Assembly (NCBI GenBank): GCA_947000775.1
Contig: CAMQGK010000604.1
Coordinates: forward strand, 5,200,501-5,264,500
From: Pterois miles
Taxonomy: Eukaryota > Chordata > Actinopteri > Perciformes > Scorpaenidae
DNA: 64,000 bases
Direction of reading: 5' to 3'
Shown here one piece after another: positions 37,338 through 48,402 of the stretch. Position 1 is the first letter of the stretch, and every line of letters begins with the position of its first letter. The translations under genes and the position numbers were made by a program. The notes under the pieces are model-generated. The model was not told the origin of the DNA. It did no database searches and saw only the letters and a program-made list of their open reading frames with translations.

Positions 37338-39822
37338 TCCTTTAACATAATGCAAAAAATAATTTTGACTCCAAAGTGCAGTAAATTTTACTCTCTTTCA
37401 TACAATACAGCTATGGAAGCAAACAGACTGACACATTTGGCACTGTGGGCCTGGAAGTGACAGTTTTTTTGTCAGTTCACTGCAGGTGCCGTCCATTAGG
37501 CATTTACACACCAGGGACGAAACGAAAAAACTAAATGAAAATACTGAATATTCATTGAGGATAGTCTGGCAACTTGACCAGTTCGTCTAATATCAGCTGG
37601 GATTGACTCCAGACCCGCCCCACCACCCTCAGTAGGATAAGCTGTTGTTGATATGAATAATAGATTTTTGTTTGCGTTCAAACCTTTCACAACAAGAGCA
37701 ACATGATGTCTGAGCAAATCTATTGATCATGTGAGCTAAAGTCATTATTTTATTGGCTTGTTTTTATTAGCATTCAAATATGCAAAATATAAAAGTTTGA
37801 GATTCGGTGTGGATAAGAGAGATAGATGGGTTTGAATTTTAAATAGATTTAGATAGATATTTAAATAGATACCAAACAGTAATAAGTTGTGTGAATAAAT
37901 CACACAACTTATTACTATTTGGTCTGAAAAGACCTTTATCCTGTATCATTTTTATTTCAGTACTGAAATACTGGTACAGTTATGAGGAAAACATAGATAT
38001 TAAATGCTTAAAAAGCACCAGTCAAGTGTTATTATTGATTAGACAAGTGATCAAACAGGGCACCAAAAAAGAGGTTATTAAATTTAAATAGAACATATTA
38101 GATCTGTACGGTTTGTGCTGGTTTAACACTCCTCTGATACAGTGTCAATAAGACCACTTGACTACAAATACTACTACTACTACTACTACTACTAAGAGTA
38201 CACAGAATTTGCCAGCTTATTTTTTTCAGCTATCAGCTAAAAATCACTTTTAGAAAATTATTTTGTTTTTTTTCTTGAAATAGTTGGTTGCTTTGATTGT
38301 AAAATGTTGTTTTTAGTAACCTATTCTACAAATTAATGCAACTTTGAGCGTTATCGATTAAAGTAATCTTAACAGTGATTCAGTGGTTATCAATTAATGA
38401 CTGACAACCATAACAGGAATATGCTACTTTTCTCTGAATCTAATTTTGTCACCATTCACATATTAGTAAAGCACTGTCATAACTGGGCTAAACAGATTAT
38501 TGTAGACTACTGAGGTTCATAAGAAATGCAGCTCACTTCTTAGAGCAAAATATATAGGATATAATATTTTATAGGGTATATAAATCTAGTTTGCATCAAG
38601 GTGTTGTATGCAGCTGTGTGTGTGAGTGGATAGTGTGGCATGTGCTTGTTTTAGTGCATGCCTTATGGTGGTGCAAACAGCTGTCTGCTGGCTGACGCTG
38701 TGCCTTGCAATGTCAGAAACACTCATTTATATGCACCTGGAGCACAGATATCTCAAGCGTCTCTGTCTTATAATTCAAATCAAGCTGCCTATGTTACCAT
38801 AGCCTGTAGATGTCCATTCGGGAAGGGCACAGAGAAATAAACAAGGTAACGCAGCCCGAGTGGCTCTGACATTTAACTGAAATCTAATGGAAAGTGACAG
38901 GAGATTGACATTAAATGAAATTCATACAGGGCATCTAGAACAACCAATGTGTGAGGGACAAACAAACAGGCTGTTCACACTTGCTCACACAAACAGTGAG
39001 ATATTCTCACTTTAACAGAACAATAGAAATGTACTTTAATATACACAGTTTCTTCTAAATAAATATTACTATACAAATGCAATACACGTTTATTACACTT
39101 TCTGGTGTAACAGATGTATTGTACATTGTCCCTGTTAAATAAACAATAAAAAAAGAATTTGTAAGCCACAATGTCACAACAATCCTTCTGTCATTTTCTT
39201 CTTTTGTGTAGATGTATGATAACTAACGAAATGTATCTGAAGTATTGAGGCTGTCTTGTCCTTGCACAGTGCAGGATAAAATCAATTGTGGCCCAACACT
39301 GCAACATCAGTGGAAGATTTTTTATTTGCTTCAACCCAGCTTCATATGAGTCATGGACAAAGTGGTGTTTGGATGTGCTACAGAAAGCTATTAATGTGTC
39401 ATGTAGCTCAGCCCTGCTCTTACTTGTGTAACAGTGACTGCCTGCTTCAGTACAATTTTTTAATGATTTTCTTATATGACCATAAGTTGGTGTATTTGCC
39501 TTTTGGCTACATCATTTTTCTCATTACTGGTGCAGAAGGTGAAACCAGGTTGTAGCAGTGACAAACACAATTTAGAGTAAATACACTTCTGCAGTATTTA
39601 CAGTGATACTGAGCTTGTGTAAACCTTTTGTGAGGACACAACTACAAATCGAACACAGAGCTTTCAGCCATCATGTCATTTACGGTAGTTTACGGCAGTT
39701 TACTCACGCTAGTGTTTACAGAATGAGGGACAAAAGAGTGGTCTTTGAGATCTGCTAAACGGAGGTCAGTGAATCCCATTCAAAGCCTGTTTCAAACCAT
39801 GAATCACCAGCAGCAGAGTTGC
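37338..39822 (-). other. tcf12: tcf12 intron 4, middle part
   Basis: It holds a tail-only SINE fragment at about 37578-37662 (CAGCTGGGATTGACTCCAGA and GGATAAGC, matching the 51.6-kb SINE family, plus orientation). An (ACT)8 array lies at 38170-38193. Otherwise this is unassigned AT-rich intron. Confidence 0.45.
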
Positions 39823-40080
39823 AATGATTAATTGAGCCATTGATTAGTTGTCAACTTGTTTTGATAAGCGATTAATCAATTTGAGTAATTTTTTAAGATA
39901 AAAAGTACAAATTCTCTAATTTCAGCTTCTTAAATGTGACTATTTTCTGGTTTCCTTACTCCTCTGTGGTCTACATTTTTTCACAATGTCTTGACATTAA
40001 TTTTGAGATTTTTTTTGATGTTTTGAAATTGAAGACACATTTTTCAGAGCTTGAAAATACCAAAAGAGAGCTGTGATAAA
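39823..40080 (-). repeat. MITE family C, reversed partial copy
   Basis: On the minus strand it ends with ATTAATCGCTTATCAAAACA and GTTGCAACTC, matching the right half of the copy at 41107-41455. The ATTAATCG words and the GTCTTTACTCCTC/CCTTACTCCTC block are shared. Confidence 0.7.
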
Positions 40081-40587
40081 AAAAAAAAAAAGAGTCAAAG
40101 AGTGAAGGACACTTATATAAGCTTTTATGTTTGATCATTACTTTACCGGTTTTATGAAGCTGAATCTTCATTTTACATCATAAAGATCAAGACCAAAGTT
40201 ATTCCCTCAATGGGACCACAACTGATCACACGCAAATTGCTGAAAAATGTAAAACATTAACCAGCATCAACATATAATTTGAGCTGAAAAATTTCAACAG
40301 ACTAAAAAGAAGCTCGATCCCACAATAATATCAGATTCCTGTAACTGATTTTCCTGCTAACTATGCAACATATTTGGTTACATATAAAAAAATAAATCAA
40401 TGCCACCACCCATGAGAACATTAACAAGTCCTTTCTGTCACAGAGAAATGTGTCTATTACAGCTCATACAACAGGCCTGGTAGTCTGGATAAGGTGAGAC
40501 TAAAACACTGTGAATGTAATGAGTGTTAAATGATGTGCTGTGGAGCAGAAAGGCCACTCAGAGGTGTCGAGGTGAGGCTCATCTTAC
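40081..40587 (-). other. tcf12: tcf12 intron 4, proximal part
   Basis: Short AT-rich stretch up to the exon 4 donor. Nothing further is recognised. Confidence 0.4.
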
Positions 40588-40661
40588 CCGGGAGGACTCA
40601 TAGGAGGGACTGGACTCGCCACCTGGGGCCCAGGACGCTTGGCTGGTCCGCTCATCCATAC
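40588..40661 (-). CDS. tcf12: tcf12 coding exon 4
   Basis: This 74-base exon has acceptor CTCTGACAG and donor CGG|GTAAGA. Its first two bases complete Gly49; it then encodes residues 50-73, beginning MDERTSQASWAPGG and ending SSPSYESSR. This matches the TCF12 segment IDERGGTTSWGTSG...SPSYDSSR. It ends in phase 0, as exon 5 requires. The middle of the segment (TSQASWAPGGE) is diverged from mammals, as is usual for this low-complexity Ser/Gly region. Confidence 0.94.
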
Positions 40662-40954
40662 CTGTCAGAGAGAGACATGCACGTCAAGGTTACTCACATA
40701 GTTCAGTGTTCACAGAGTTAATCTCCATTCTGTCTAACACAGAGGCACAGTGAGAGGAGAGGACAACCTAATCACAATGACAAAGACAATACTGGTCATT
40801 AAATACACATGTTTATGCAATGACCCTGTGATTGAGTTTAACAGGATGTTTTCAGTTTAAAACAATCCTACACTTGCGACAAAGATGTGTTTTCACAGGT
40901 TCCCTGAATGTTACTTTACAAGAGAGAAGGAGTTTTTTGGATAAGTGACACCAT
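40662..40954 (-). other. tcf12: tcf12 intron 3, distal end
   Basis: About 290 bases of intron between exon 4 and a nested MITE cluster. Nothing recognised. Confidence 0.4.
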
Positions 40955-41690
40955 AAGTCGATTAATCGATTGAAATTTATTTGATTAATCGCTAGAGTCA
41001 ATTGTCAAGAAAAATACCAAACACTTCTTAAATGTGAGTTTTCTTTCTTTTATATAATTGAAAAGTAGTTTTCTTTATGGTTTGAACTGTTGGGTGGACA
41101 AAAAAATATGTGAATTTTCAGACCATTGTTGTTTAATCAGTTGATTATTTTCTTGATTAATTGATTAGTTGTTTGGTCTATAAAATGTCAGAAAATGGTG
41201 AAAAAATGTGGATCAGTGTTCCCCAAAGTCCAAGATGACATCCTCAAATGTCTTGTTTTGTCCACAACTCAAAATATATTCAGTTTACTGTCATAGAGGA
41301 GTAAAGACATCAGAAAATATTCACATTTCAGAAGCTGATATCAGAAATTTTATTCTCAAAAAATGACTCAAACAATTAATCGCTTATCAAAATAGTTGAC
41401 AATTAATTTAATCATCGATGACTAATTGACTGATTGTTGCAGTTCTAAATAGTTGAGTCACTTGTCAAGCAAAAATACCAATAATAATATTATTAATAAA
41501 AATAATAATAATACCAATAACATTTGTTTGTACCAGTTTTATATCATCGGAAATTAGATTTCTTTGGGGTTTGTATTATTGGCTGACCACAAACAGACAT
41601 GAAGTCCCACTTTTCTGACATTTTATTTAAAAAAGGACAAATAATTGTCAAATTAATTAATGAAAATAACCATTAGTTGCAGCACTAATT
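40955..41690 (+). repeat. Nested MITEs (family C copy inside a related element)
   Basis: Bases 41107-41455 form a nearly complete family C element: TTAATCAGTTGATTATTTTC, TTGGTCTATAAAATGTCAG, GTCCACAACTCAAAATATAT and CTGATTGTTGCAGTTCTA. Flanking pieces at 40955-41106 (CGATTAATCGATTG, GTCAAGAAAAATACC) and 41456-41690 (GTCAAGCAAAAATACC, GTTGCAGCACTAATTG) look like halves or copies of a second, related element. The layout suggests family C inserted into, or recombined with, an older element. Confidence 0.6.
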
Positions 41691-43047
41691 GGCAGCCAAA
41701 TCAAATCCTGACATCCACTTACAAGTTGTGAGTGCGACAGATTATAAAAAGGTCAGGTTTATTTCATATCTAAGGTCTGATTAACATCTCACTCAGCCTC
41801 ATCATGAGACACAACTATGTTTTCTCAAGTTGGGAAATTAATAAGGAAAGCGACTGATTAATCTCTTCAAAAGGTTAAGCTTCATGACAAAAACAAAATA
41901 TTTTCCATGGTGTCATTTAGTCTGCTTTATATAAATCATGACAAAACTAAGCACACATGTTTCATGTGCTTCAGTGCCCCATAAAGCAAGTTACAACTCC
42001 ATGATTTGGCATTGATGCATGACAGGCTACTTTCCAGACAGCTGAGCACTAAAACTTGATAAAACTCATTTTTCAATGAAAGAAACACTCTATGCATCAA
42101 AAGTCAAACGGATAAACAAATAAAATCAATAACTCCAACCAACTGCAAAGCAAGACCATCTGGCATATATTCGAAAACATAATATCTGATCTTTGTAATC
42201 TAATTTATGATACATAAGTCTGTAAAATATTTGATGTCTCAATTGTTGTTGCTGTTTGAGACAATATTGTGTTGCTGTAAAAGCCAAAGTTATTGATTGT
42301 CCCTGTTGGAAATTTCATCTGTCTGAGTAAAATGCAATACCCTTTGTTCATTTTTAACCAGATATCAGGTTTAAAGAAATCGTGCATGCTCAGAAAAATG
42401 ATAAACAGAAAGCAACAAACAAAACTTTTTCAATGTCAAGTAAAGTTTTACCTCAAAATCTAACAAATGCCTCAATGCAGCGGCGTTAGTTAAGCATACA
42501 ATCCAAGAAACGGCATTTACACGACTGAAACAACAACTCCGATGAAAGCAGAAGCAGAAACTGCACAGCAAAGCCTGTAACTACAAACGAAAACATGTGG
42601 ACTGTTTGTGTCCGATTCAAGTCACAGCAGCTTAACAGAGAAAACTACAGCTTTACTGGCTGCTTCTCATGCATCACTAAGTCTGTTAAATTAAAAATGC
42701 ACTTCGTTATCAACGAGAAATGATGAAGAGGAAATGTAAAACAATACCCAGTCTGCGATGTAAATGGTGTAGGTGATAATTTTATTGTATTATTATAAAT
42801 TCATTTTCAACTGTCATGCTGCCAATCAATTCTTCAGAAATCTAATTATATACTTAACCAGTACGTCTGTGACGTTTCTCTAACCAGAAATCACGCTCCA
42901 CTGAGCACTGAGATAAGTTTCATCCTGACAAACATGTTTTGCTGCTTGCACACAGCAGATTCATTTCCTCTTTAAAAGTCTTCATTATTACTCTGTTACT
43001 GGCTTAATGGAAAATATACTGCATATAAATATAAATACTGTATAGAG
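41691..43047 (-). other. tcf12: tcf12 intron 3, unassigned
   Basis: AT-rich sequence with no recognised exon or transposon. Confidence 0.35.
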
Positions 43048-43201
43048 TTAAGCCTGCAGTAGGCAGGCTATTTTTGGCATCACTGGGCAGGACACAGAGG
43101 CACATGCTTTATTTCAGATTACCTGTCTCATGCACTACTGTCAGGATTTAATTCTTCATATTTGCTCCATTTCTACCTACTTCAGCTTTAATAGTCTCAC
43201 T
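43048..43201 (+). mobile_element. MITE family A, internally deleted copy
   Basis: It is bounded by TTAAGCCTGCAGTAGG and the reverse complement end TTAAAGCTGAAGTAGG. It keeps only the terminal parts of family A: TTTTTGGCATCACTGGGCA on the left and GATTACCTGTCTCATGCACT with TTTGCTCCATTTCTACC on the right. The complete copy at 57129-57710 is about 580 bp; this one is 154 bp. Confidence 0.8.
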
Positions 43202-45566
43202 TTCATTATTTACTGTGGTAATGGGTTACTAATTTAGCTGTTACTTGTGTTACTAATAGTATGTGGGTCTATGTTTCGGTGCTGAGACAACACCGATGTG
43301 ACATGTTGTGGCCCCACTGAGGCCTTTTTACACACTGAATGCAACAATGGTCAGTGTTTGCTCTCTGGGCCACTGGCTGTCATCTCGTCTGATTTCCATC
43401 TCCTACCACGGCTCAGGGGTCCCCTCTCTTCTCCCAGCGCAGAGAGCCAGCACAATAAGATTACTCACAAGAGGCAAAAGGGGAAAACACAAATGCAGTG
43501 TGTGTAATTTAGGTCTAATGAATTGGGAGGACCAGTTCTTGCTCTGCTGTTCAGTACTCAAACCGATCCTCCAGCAGCAAGCAGCACATCCATTCCCTTC
43601 ACACATAGTATACACAAAGCTATAATCAATATTTTTAAGTGAAAAATGAATGTTAAAAAGCTCCACTAACCTCTATTAGCCCACTGTTTTGGTTTCACAG
43701 CCACTCATACAGTATATACACCGTATACAGTATATAGTGTTGCCATTATTTACAACCATGTTCTTTGGTAGGAAACCACAAAGCATCAAAAAAGTCCAGC
43801 CCTGCCCAGCACAATGCTGCAGGTAGACCAGGGCTGCACAATTTTGAGAAATACAGCTAGATATTGTAATTGTTCATTCTCATTGTCACTGAAAAACATG
43901 ATTATGGTGTGATTTTTTTGCGAGGATCTGTAAGAAACAAAGATGTTTTCTTGAGTCTGTTTAATATGATGTACTGTAGGTCAGGACATCTCAGCAGCGC
44001 CATAATATTTAACTTAAAATGGTATTTTGACACATATTTCAACTTAAATATTACTGCAATTTGTAACATGCAGTTGGACATACTGCGACTCTGATAAAAT
44101 TTTGATTGACTGCATCCCCAAGGTAGATGACTTCTACCTAAGATAGAACATCTGACATCGATTGCCAGTTTATTAGGTACACCTGTCTAAAACAAATCCA
44201 GTCTAGTAATACAACAGTACTGTAATAAATCCTACCTCATTTTACTGTCCAGTTATTGCTGAAACTGTTTCGGAGAGTTTCAACTTTATGGTGATGGGTA
44301 TTTTTAGTAAAACAAATAATAGTGAACTAATATGGATTTGAAAAATTTAAGAGCCGAAGATCAGTGTTGGAAGACCAGGGCTGATATTTGCATGTTTGGC
44401 TCCAGTTTGGGTTCGTTCCAAAGGAAAAGGGTGAACCAGTGAATGTAACAAAGCCTCACATGAAAGATGGCTGCACTAGAGGAAGACACCTGAGGGAAAT
44501 TTTCTGGTCACAACTCCCAACTCTGCTTGAGGATTCAGTATTATGCATTTACTAGACTTGTCTGGTCATGCAACCAAGTTTGTGATGGAACTTACAACTG
44601 GACCTGCAGAGTGAGTGCAGGCATATGAAAAATACTTAACTATATATTACTTATTAACTTATATTCAGCCACTTTATTACAGGCCATATGGTGGATATAT
44701 TCTGTATCCTTGAACGTCCTGAAGCTATCGTGACCCTCAAGAATTTCTCCAGCATACGTTATAGGTGTACCAACACCACTTGTACTTCTGGGATGTCAGC
44801 ATTCAGCACATGCAAGCATTTTAAATCTGTACCTAAAGTAGGCCTGATATCCATTCTTTGCCACAATATAAAACATGTCTCCTAATATATGGCTATTTAT
44901 AAGTTCATGTGTAAAGAAATACTTCATTATGCAGATGAAACATCATCAAACAACATATTTTATGTATGACAAGGAAGAGAAATATGCCTCGGAAATTATG
45001 TGGTTGATTTCAGAAGATAAAGATGAATAAAGTTGTCATAACGATGCCAGACATGTAACTGTCGTGTAAACCTGTGGTAATGGTTCGATGGACAGAGCGA
45101 GCACAGAGCTTTGTATCATAATGGACTCTTCCTTTCTCACAGTCTCTGCTGGCTCATTCATAAACAGCTGCACCGTCCCAAAGCTCCCAATTCAGCAAAA
45201 CGTCATCCAACAGAAAGACTGAGGCCTTCTCATGCAACATGGCTGAAGCATTGCAAAACTTCTGGTTACCAATATTGTGGAGGAAAAAAAGGTAAAATAC
45301 ACAAATTCACCACAAGCGATGCTGTCTCCAGTCTATAAGAGAAAACACATGATCCCACACTGAGAAGACGAGCTATTTTCACACGTAACCTGTTCATGAA
45401 GGAACTCTGGTGTGAAAGCTGTCAATCGAACTCTGGTGCAATAATCCTCCCAGTAATATTGAATTACAGAACACATCTTTTTCGCCCCGTCTCTATCGGT
45501 TTATCATTATTTATAACATGTGCTTGATTTGCATTTAAATTCTTCTGATTCCTTCTTTGCGACACC
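43202..45566 (-). other. tcf12: tcf12 intron 3; MITE remnants
   Basis: It contains AGGGCTGCACAATTTTGAG at about 43848 (left end of a common fish element). GCCAGTTTATTAGGTACACC at about 44165 and ATAGGTGTACCAAC at about 44761 face each other like inverted ends of another, about 600 bp element. No coding region is recognised. Confidence 0.4.
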
Positions 45567-46146
45567 CATAGACTGTATATAAGAAGTGGACGTAGTCACT
45601 GTGACATCACTGGTTTGTGGACTGCCATTTTGAGGCCTTGAGTTCGGCATTTTGTTCGTCACCATCTTAGTTTTTTTTACAACAGAAGTGACACGAGAGG
45701 GTGGAGCTAAGTACAACTAAATGTTAAATAACATATATTTTGGCAAACAAAATATTCATATCAACTTTCATGAACTGAACACACTGTAAAAATTGTAAGA
45801 CGAACACATGGACAACTCCCAGACTGGACGCCATAGCTACCTGTCAATCACAAGGTAGCATAAGGTAGCATACCCCTGTATGGTCTATTTGACTCTAAAT
45901 GGGACCGTTATTTACTAAATGACCATCATGCTGTGTTGCAGAAGACTTAAAACTAGTGATTGAGACCATAAACTCTTATTTACAATGTCTACTGAGGTAA
46001 TAAATCAAGTGAGAAGTAGGCTCCTTTTCTCATAGACTTCTATACAATCAGACTTGTTTTTGCAACCAGAGGAGTCGCCCCCTGCTGGCTGTTAGAAATA
46101 ATGCAAGTTTAAGTCACTTCTGCATTGGCTTCACTTTTCAGACCCA
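45567..46146 (+). mobile_element. MITE family B, longest copy
   Basis: It starts CCCATAGACTGTATATAAG and ends GCATTGGCTTCACTTTTCAG. Between are GACACGAGAGGGTGGAGC, TGTCAATCACAAGGTAGC, TTATTTACTAAATGACC, CATAGACTTCTATACAATCA and the CCCCCTGCTGGC block. Partial copies are at 21482 and 35571. About 580 bp, non-coding; superfamily not assigned. Confidence 0.75.
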
Positions 46147-47258
46147 CTAATTTAAAAGGAAGCATGAAACTGTTGTCTGATTTCCCCATGTGCATCCATG
46201 TTGCACTGATGGTGCAGGTTGACATCAACAAAACTGTCCAATCAATCAGTTACCGGTCCGTCTGTATAACTTTATGTTAACTCTTAGTTTGCTTCTAAAA
46301 AGTCAGTCAGGACATGCAGACCTGATGTATCATTTTTTCCTCTCCGTCTGGTATGAAAGCAGTGCAGCCTTAATCACATCAACTGTATTAAATGATCAAT
46401 TTACCAGTGTCTTTATTGTTATTGATAGCAATTATTACACACATAGAAAGTAGAATGATGATCATTTTTTGGTTCACGAGAATCAGATCAGTTTATGATT
46501 TGCCACAAAAGACCTAAGAATACAGTAGAAGTTTGTTGGAATAAAGTATGATTTATATTAAGGAAAGACAGGCAGATTACAGATAAAACCAAACTGGCTC
46601 TGGATAATACAGAAAATTATAGCAAAACATAAAAGTTACAACATAGTCAAAAGCCCCAATAAGACATAAATCCTATTATATACATATTTACACCTGTGAT
46701 TACATCAACATTTTAACTGGCCAAACAATTTCACTCAGGACAAACAGTTATATAGAACAGAAACTTTACAATATAAACACAGAAACCCTGCTGATGTTTT
46801 CATATGCTTCCAATTAACATCATTAAATACATTCAGACACAAGGATCAACTTCAGTTTGACTGAGGAAACTATTAAACCCCATTCCTTCTGAGATCACAT
46901 ACTTCCCGTCACTCAAAAAATGTTGGCAGCAAAACTACAGGGCTGAAAAACAAAAGAAAAAAAAAGCTTCTGGTCCGGACGGCATCTTGAATAAAATGAG
47001 AAATGAGAAATGTCAGACATTTAAAAACCTAGTTAACCCATTTCGCAGCACAAATAAGTTTCCTGTAACCAAAATAAAGGAATTATCCTTCTATGCAAAT
47101 ACATTGATGGGAGGTGTATTTGATGGGAATATGGAAATATAAATGTGTAACTACGACGGCAATGTAAATAGTTAAAGATGTGCCTCCTATGCCTTTATGC
47201 CACTGTGTCACACAACAGACCATGTTCACAGTGGGGCCAGTTTAACTGATTGTCCATG
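46147..47258 (-). other. tcf12: tcf12 intron 3; trace of a LINE
   Basis: At about 46945-46995 a short frame reads KKKASGPDGILNKM. This resembles the SxGPDGI motif just before the reverse-transcriptase domain of non-LTR elements. Nothing else of the element is evident. The rest is unassigned intron. Confidence 0.4.
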
Positions 47259-47262
47259 TTAA

Positions 47263-48398
47263 CCCTCTGACACCCACAATAGACCCGTTTTTCTTTAGGG
47301 CGAGATAGCAGGTTAACTATAGATGTCACATAGAAGTGGTGTACATCATCTGAAAGTTGGAAACCTGATGATTAGTTTGAGATGCAGCTCAGCACTGTGT
47401 CAAGTTGTTCTAGTCATAAATCAGAAAAATTAATTATTTAAATTAAGTGTATAAGGGTCTAGAACATTATGATCAAAGTATATGATGATCATCCCCATGC
47501 TTTATTATGTCTTATAAGTTGATGCAGCAATTTTGGGTGATACCATTTGTTACACAGATTTGGTGCTAAATCTAACCATTTTAACCTATCAAAAATTGAT
47601 AAAAATGATCAATAATCCCTCCAAAATACCACATGAAGACAACAAGACCTTAAGGAACACCACAGAAAAAGCCATGCAAGATTTGGTATCAAAAACTTTG
47701 GACATTTTGAGATTTCTACAAGAATCTGCAATTACATGGAGAGTGCTTCTGTTGTAGAAAATGCTCAGAGACCCCCTTATATTCAGTCTAGCTAGGACAG
47801 CCATCCAACCTCTGAATGCTCTAAGTCTCTAGTTTGTGGCTGTAAAGTTTCATGAGGCTGTGATTATCCTAGAGGTCACCACAGGTCATTTTATACAGTG
47901 AGGTCAAGTTTCACTACACTGAAATGGCTACTATGGGGACTAACTTAATCACACATGAATACAGTTGGGCTCACTGGATCCACAAGAGTCTCAACTTTAC
48001 AGTGATACCCAATTTATGTAACTCTAAGACTGTTTAGGGACCCCAGTAAGCAGAAATATTTCTATAATATAACATTTTTACAATAGGCGAAAATAACACA
48101 CATGTGATTGTCATAAAGTGGTCATGTCTGTAAAGGGGAGACTTGTGGGTACCCATAGAACCCATTTTTATTCACATATCTGGAGGTTAGAGGTCAAGGG
48201 ACCAATTTGTAAATGGCTGTTTTTCCTCACTAAAATTTTGCTCAAATTTGGAGCATTATTTAGCCTCCTTTCCCACATGCTAGCGTGACATGGTTGGTAA
48301 AAATGAATTTCTTAGTTTTTTTAGTTTCATATGATATCTGTAGCTTCATAAATGGAAAGTCGGTCGGGATCACCCCCAGCCCCCCGGATCTCTCAGGG
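47263..48398. mobile_element. piggyBac-like non-autonomous element with TTAA target
   Basis: Bounded on both sides by TTAA (47259-47262 and 48399-48402). The left terminus is CCCTCTGACACCCACAAT and the right terminus, reverse-complemented, is CCCTGAGAGATCCGGGGG. TTAA duplication with a CCCT-type end is the piggyBac signature. It is about 1.1 kb. Its internal frames (for example 47533-47757) show no transposase similarity. It is a repeat family I recognise as abundant in teleosts. Confidence 0.75.
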
Positions 48399-48402
48399 TT
48401 AA

